Shown piece after piece: positions 7,499-8,626 of a stretch of 8,626 bases of DNA. The first letter of the stretch is position 1. Each line of letters starts with the position of its first letter. Below the pieces are notes generated by a model, which did not search any database, had not been told where the DNA came from, and worked only from the letters and a program-made list of their open reading frames with translations. A program made the position numbers and the translations under genes. The stretch is taken from assembly GCA_910589095.1 (NCBI GenBank), contig CAJUSN010000109.1, forward strand, positions 1-8,626. The letters are read 5' to 3'. The stretch comes from an uncultured Muribaculaceae bacterium (lineage in GTDB: Bacteria > Bacteroidota > Bacteroidia > Bacteroidales > Muribaculaceae).

Positions 7499-7550
7499 AT
7501 TACCTCCTTACTGAACTGTCGTAAGAAATTCGGTAAGGAGGTAATCTTTT
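7499..7550 (+). terminator. Strong 17-bp hairpin terminator after the DUF4838 gene
   Basis: Left arm 7499-7515 and right arm 7529-7545 are complementary over 17 bases with a single G-T wobble. The loop is 13 bases, and TCTTTT follows at 7545-7550. It lies about 80 bases after the DUF4838 stop and 34 bases beyond the stop of the convergent membrane-protein gene. The T-run is only on the + side, so it best fits a + strand intrinsic terminator, though the stem may also affect the - strand transcript. The stem pairs ACCTCCTT (7502-7509) with AAGGAGGT (7535-7542), a perfect anti-Shine-Dalgarno and Shine-Dalgarno pair. Confidence 0.8.
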
Positions 7551-7578
7551 ATCCTGTAATATGATTGGAGCGGTAGGA

Positions 7579-8127
7579 TTATTCCGTGGCGGTGAGATTT
7601 TTAAAGTCGCGTATGGTTTTTCTCATTACTATGCCCGAGTATATCAAAGCAACAAATAATGCACCGGCGATAAGCCAAACTTTATAATGAGCGAGATTCC
7701 AAAGGTGAGATAGCAGCAACGTGAAGAACACGGTAAGGCATATAGCGAGAACAATCTCACCGATAAGGGCAAAGAGCCTGAGGCTTGCAACCTTATTCAT
7801 CGTTTTCATTGGCGCATCTACCAACACATTGATTTTTTTTGTCTTAAAATACAGGTATGTGTACCAAATGGCGGATATGCCAAGAAAGATGCTCAAAAAG
7901 AATTTGAGGCTTGAAGGAAAGACTTCTTCGTTGACACCTCCAATGCCGGTCAGGAGGAATACGACTGCCAACACACCGCACATGAGAATATTTTTGCGGT
8001 ACAGTTTGGCGATACGTTTCTGCGCGGTGTCGCAAGTTGAGGTGTTGAGAGTAATTGTATCACTGCTCTTTTGAGCGAGTACGTCGTCGAGGGTCGTCAT
8101 ACTTTGTTTGAGTTCGTCCAAGTTCAT
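7579..8127 (-). CDS. Four-helix membrane protein, partner of an ECF sigma factor
   Basis: 182 residues; family not recognised with certainty. A polar, mostly charged N-terminus (1-45, beginning MNLDELKQSM) is followed by four hydrophobic segments at about 47-64, 74-94, 117-141 and 149-167, and a short basic tail (MRKTIRDFKN). There is no signal peptide, so the N-terminus is likely cytoplasmic, with both ends inside. The gene starts one base after the stop of the sigma factor gene (TAATATG), so the two are almost certainly co-transcribed and probably translationally coupled. Anti-sigma factors are often encoded just downstream of their ECF sigma, with a cytoplasmic N-terminal domain anchored by membrane helices. 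This layout fits that role, but no known anti-sigma motif (zinc HxxxCxxC or FecR-like) is visible. The role is inferred from context only. Confidence 0.85.
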   Translation of the reverse strand: MNLDELKQSMTTLDDVLAQKSSDTITLNTSTCDTAQKRIAKLYRKNILMCGVLAVVFLLTGIGGVNEEVFPSSLKFFLSIFLGISAIWYTYLYFKTKKINVLVDAPMKTMNKVASLRLFALIGEIVLAICLTVFFTLLLSHLWNLAHYKVWLIAGALFVALIYSGIVMRKTIRDFKNLTATE

Positions 8128-8128
8128 A

Positions 8129-8623
8129 TTATTTCGATTTTGAGATGAGTTTGTTTTTAATCCTGTGAAGTTTGGTAGCCACGTTGTTACGCTCTATGCC
8201 GATGATTTCTGCGATTTCTTCGTAGGCGTATTCATCGAGCCATAAAAGGATAATTGCTTTCTCAATGGGAAGTAGTTGGTTGATCAATTCGTGCAGAGCT
8301 GTAAGCTGTTCGGCCTTGTTATCATCGGCTTCCGAGGAAATATCGGCAGCTGAGATTTCAAATGGGAGGGTTTCAACTTTCGGTTTATAATTGCGAATTG
8401 CCATTAAAGCCGAGTTAACAGCTACACGATAAACCCAAGTAGAGAGTTTGCTCGCACCTCGGAATTGCTCTAACCCCAACCAAAGGTTGGTAAGGATTTC
8501 CTGACGTAAATCCTCGTAAGGCACTTTCGGGGTCGCATAGGCACAGCAGACCTTGTTGATGATACGGGAATGTTCTTTGACGAAAGAAGCGAACTCCCGG
8601 CTTGTTTTTGGTGGACTTTCCAT
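8129..8623 (-). CDS. ECF-type RNA polymerase sigma-70 family factor
   Basis: 164 residues, the usual size for an ECF sigma factor with only regions 2 and 4. Region 2 is about residues 14-80, with YEDLRQEIL (36-44) and STWVYRVAVN (61-70) as the core-binding and -10-recognition helices. An acidic linker (about 88-104) joins it to region 4 (about 106-160), which has LPIEKAIILLWLDEYAYEEIA and a helix-turn-helix ending in NNVATKLHRIKNKL. It directs RNA polymerase to an unknown regulon. It is not a FecI/FecR/SusC-type locus: no FecR follows. The following gene encodes a four-helix membrane protein one base downstream. The start at 8623 lies three bases from the window edge; it gives a normal ECF length, but an earlier start outside the window cannot be excluded and its promoter is not visible. 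Confidence 0.9.
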   Translation of the reverse strand: MESPPKTSREFASFVKEHSRIINKVCCAYATPKVPYEDLRQEILTNLWLGLEQFRGASKLSTWVYRVAVNSALMAIRNYKPKVETLPFEISAADISSEADDNKAEQLTALHELINQLLPIEKAIILLWLDEYAYEEIAEIIGIERNNVATKLHRIKNKLISKSK

Positions 8624-8626
8624 TTT

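Noticed and set aside
7561..7659. A 32-codon + strand ORF after the perfect Shine-Dalgarno in the hairpin
   Set aside because: The Shine-Dalgarno is sequestered in the stem and 18 bases from the ATG, too far to help. The ORF lies mostly antisense to the membrane-protein gene, and Bacteroidetes seldom use Shine-Dalgarno sequences.
5217..8623. A polysaccharide utilisation locus with ECF regulator control
   Set aside because: No SusC/SusD pair, FecR or other carbohydrate enzyme is present, and the sigma factor unit is convergent with the DUF4838 gene and separated from it by a strong terminator.

Overview
This window looks like a chromosomal stretch from a Bacteroidales bacterium, possibly a gut lineage such as Muribaculaceae (the family-level guess is weak). 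The reasons are promoter elements of the Bacteroidetes type (TAnnTTTG near -7, with a TTG about 20 bases further upstream), no Shine-Dalgarno sequences before the start codons, a FeoA-FeoB fusion, a secreted DUF4838 protein with a C-terminal F5/8-type domain, and a short ECF sigma factor gene followed directly by a small membrane-protein gene. Base composition is roughly balanced and even throughout. I see no mobile element, tRNA, rRNA or CRISPR array.

Layout, left to right. Bases 1-112 are a non-coding leader with a small AT-rich dyad and a -7 element that sits almost on the next start codon. mutS2 (113-2578, +) encodes a full-length MutS2 ATPase with a C-terminal Smr domain. It converges with a fused feoA-feoB gene (2579-4981, -), a ferrous-iron transporter. 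The two stop codons abut with no base between them. A divergent intergenic region (4982-5216) carries a good feoB promoter flanked by a 9-base direct repeat. Next, on the + strand, is a secreted DUF4838/GH163-like protein with a C-terminal F5/8 domain. It is split by an apparent one-base frameshift near 6144-6152 into an N-terminal piece (5217-6155) and a C-terminal piece (6152-7417). A strong 17-bp hairpin terminator (7499-7545) follows. The right end, on the - strand, is a two-gene unit read from outside the window: an ECF sigma factor (8129-8623) and a four-helix membrane protein (7579-8127), one base apart.

The genes do not form one pathway. They are separate housekeeping or accessory units: a collided-ribosome/recombination ATPase, iron uptake, a probable glycan-active exoenzyme and an ECF regulatory pair. 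No gap without a gene exceeds 300 bases. I found no clear new multi-gene system. The points most worth a second look are the broken DUF4838 gene, the sigma factor/membrane-protein pair, the repeats around the feoB promoter, and the hairpin whose stem pairs a perfect Shine-Dalgarno sequence with its anti-Shine-Dalgarno complement.
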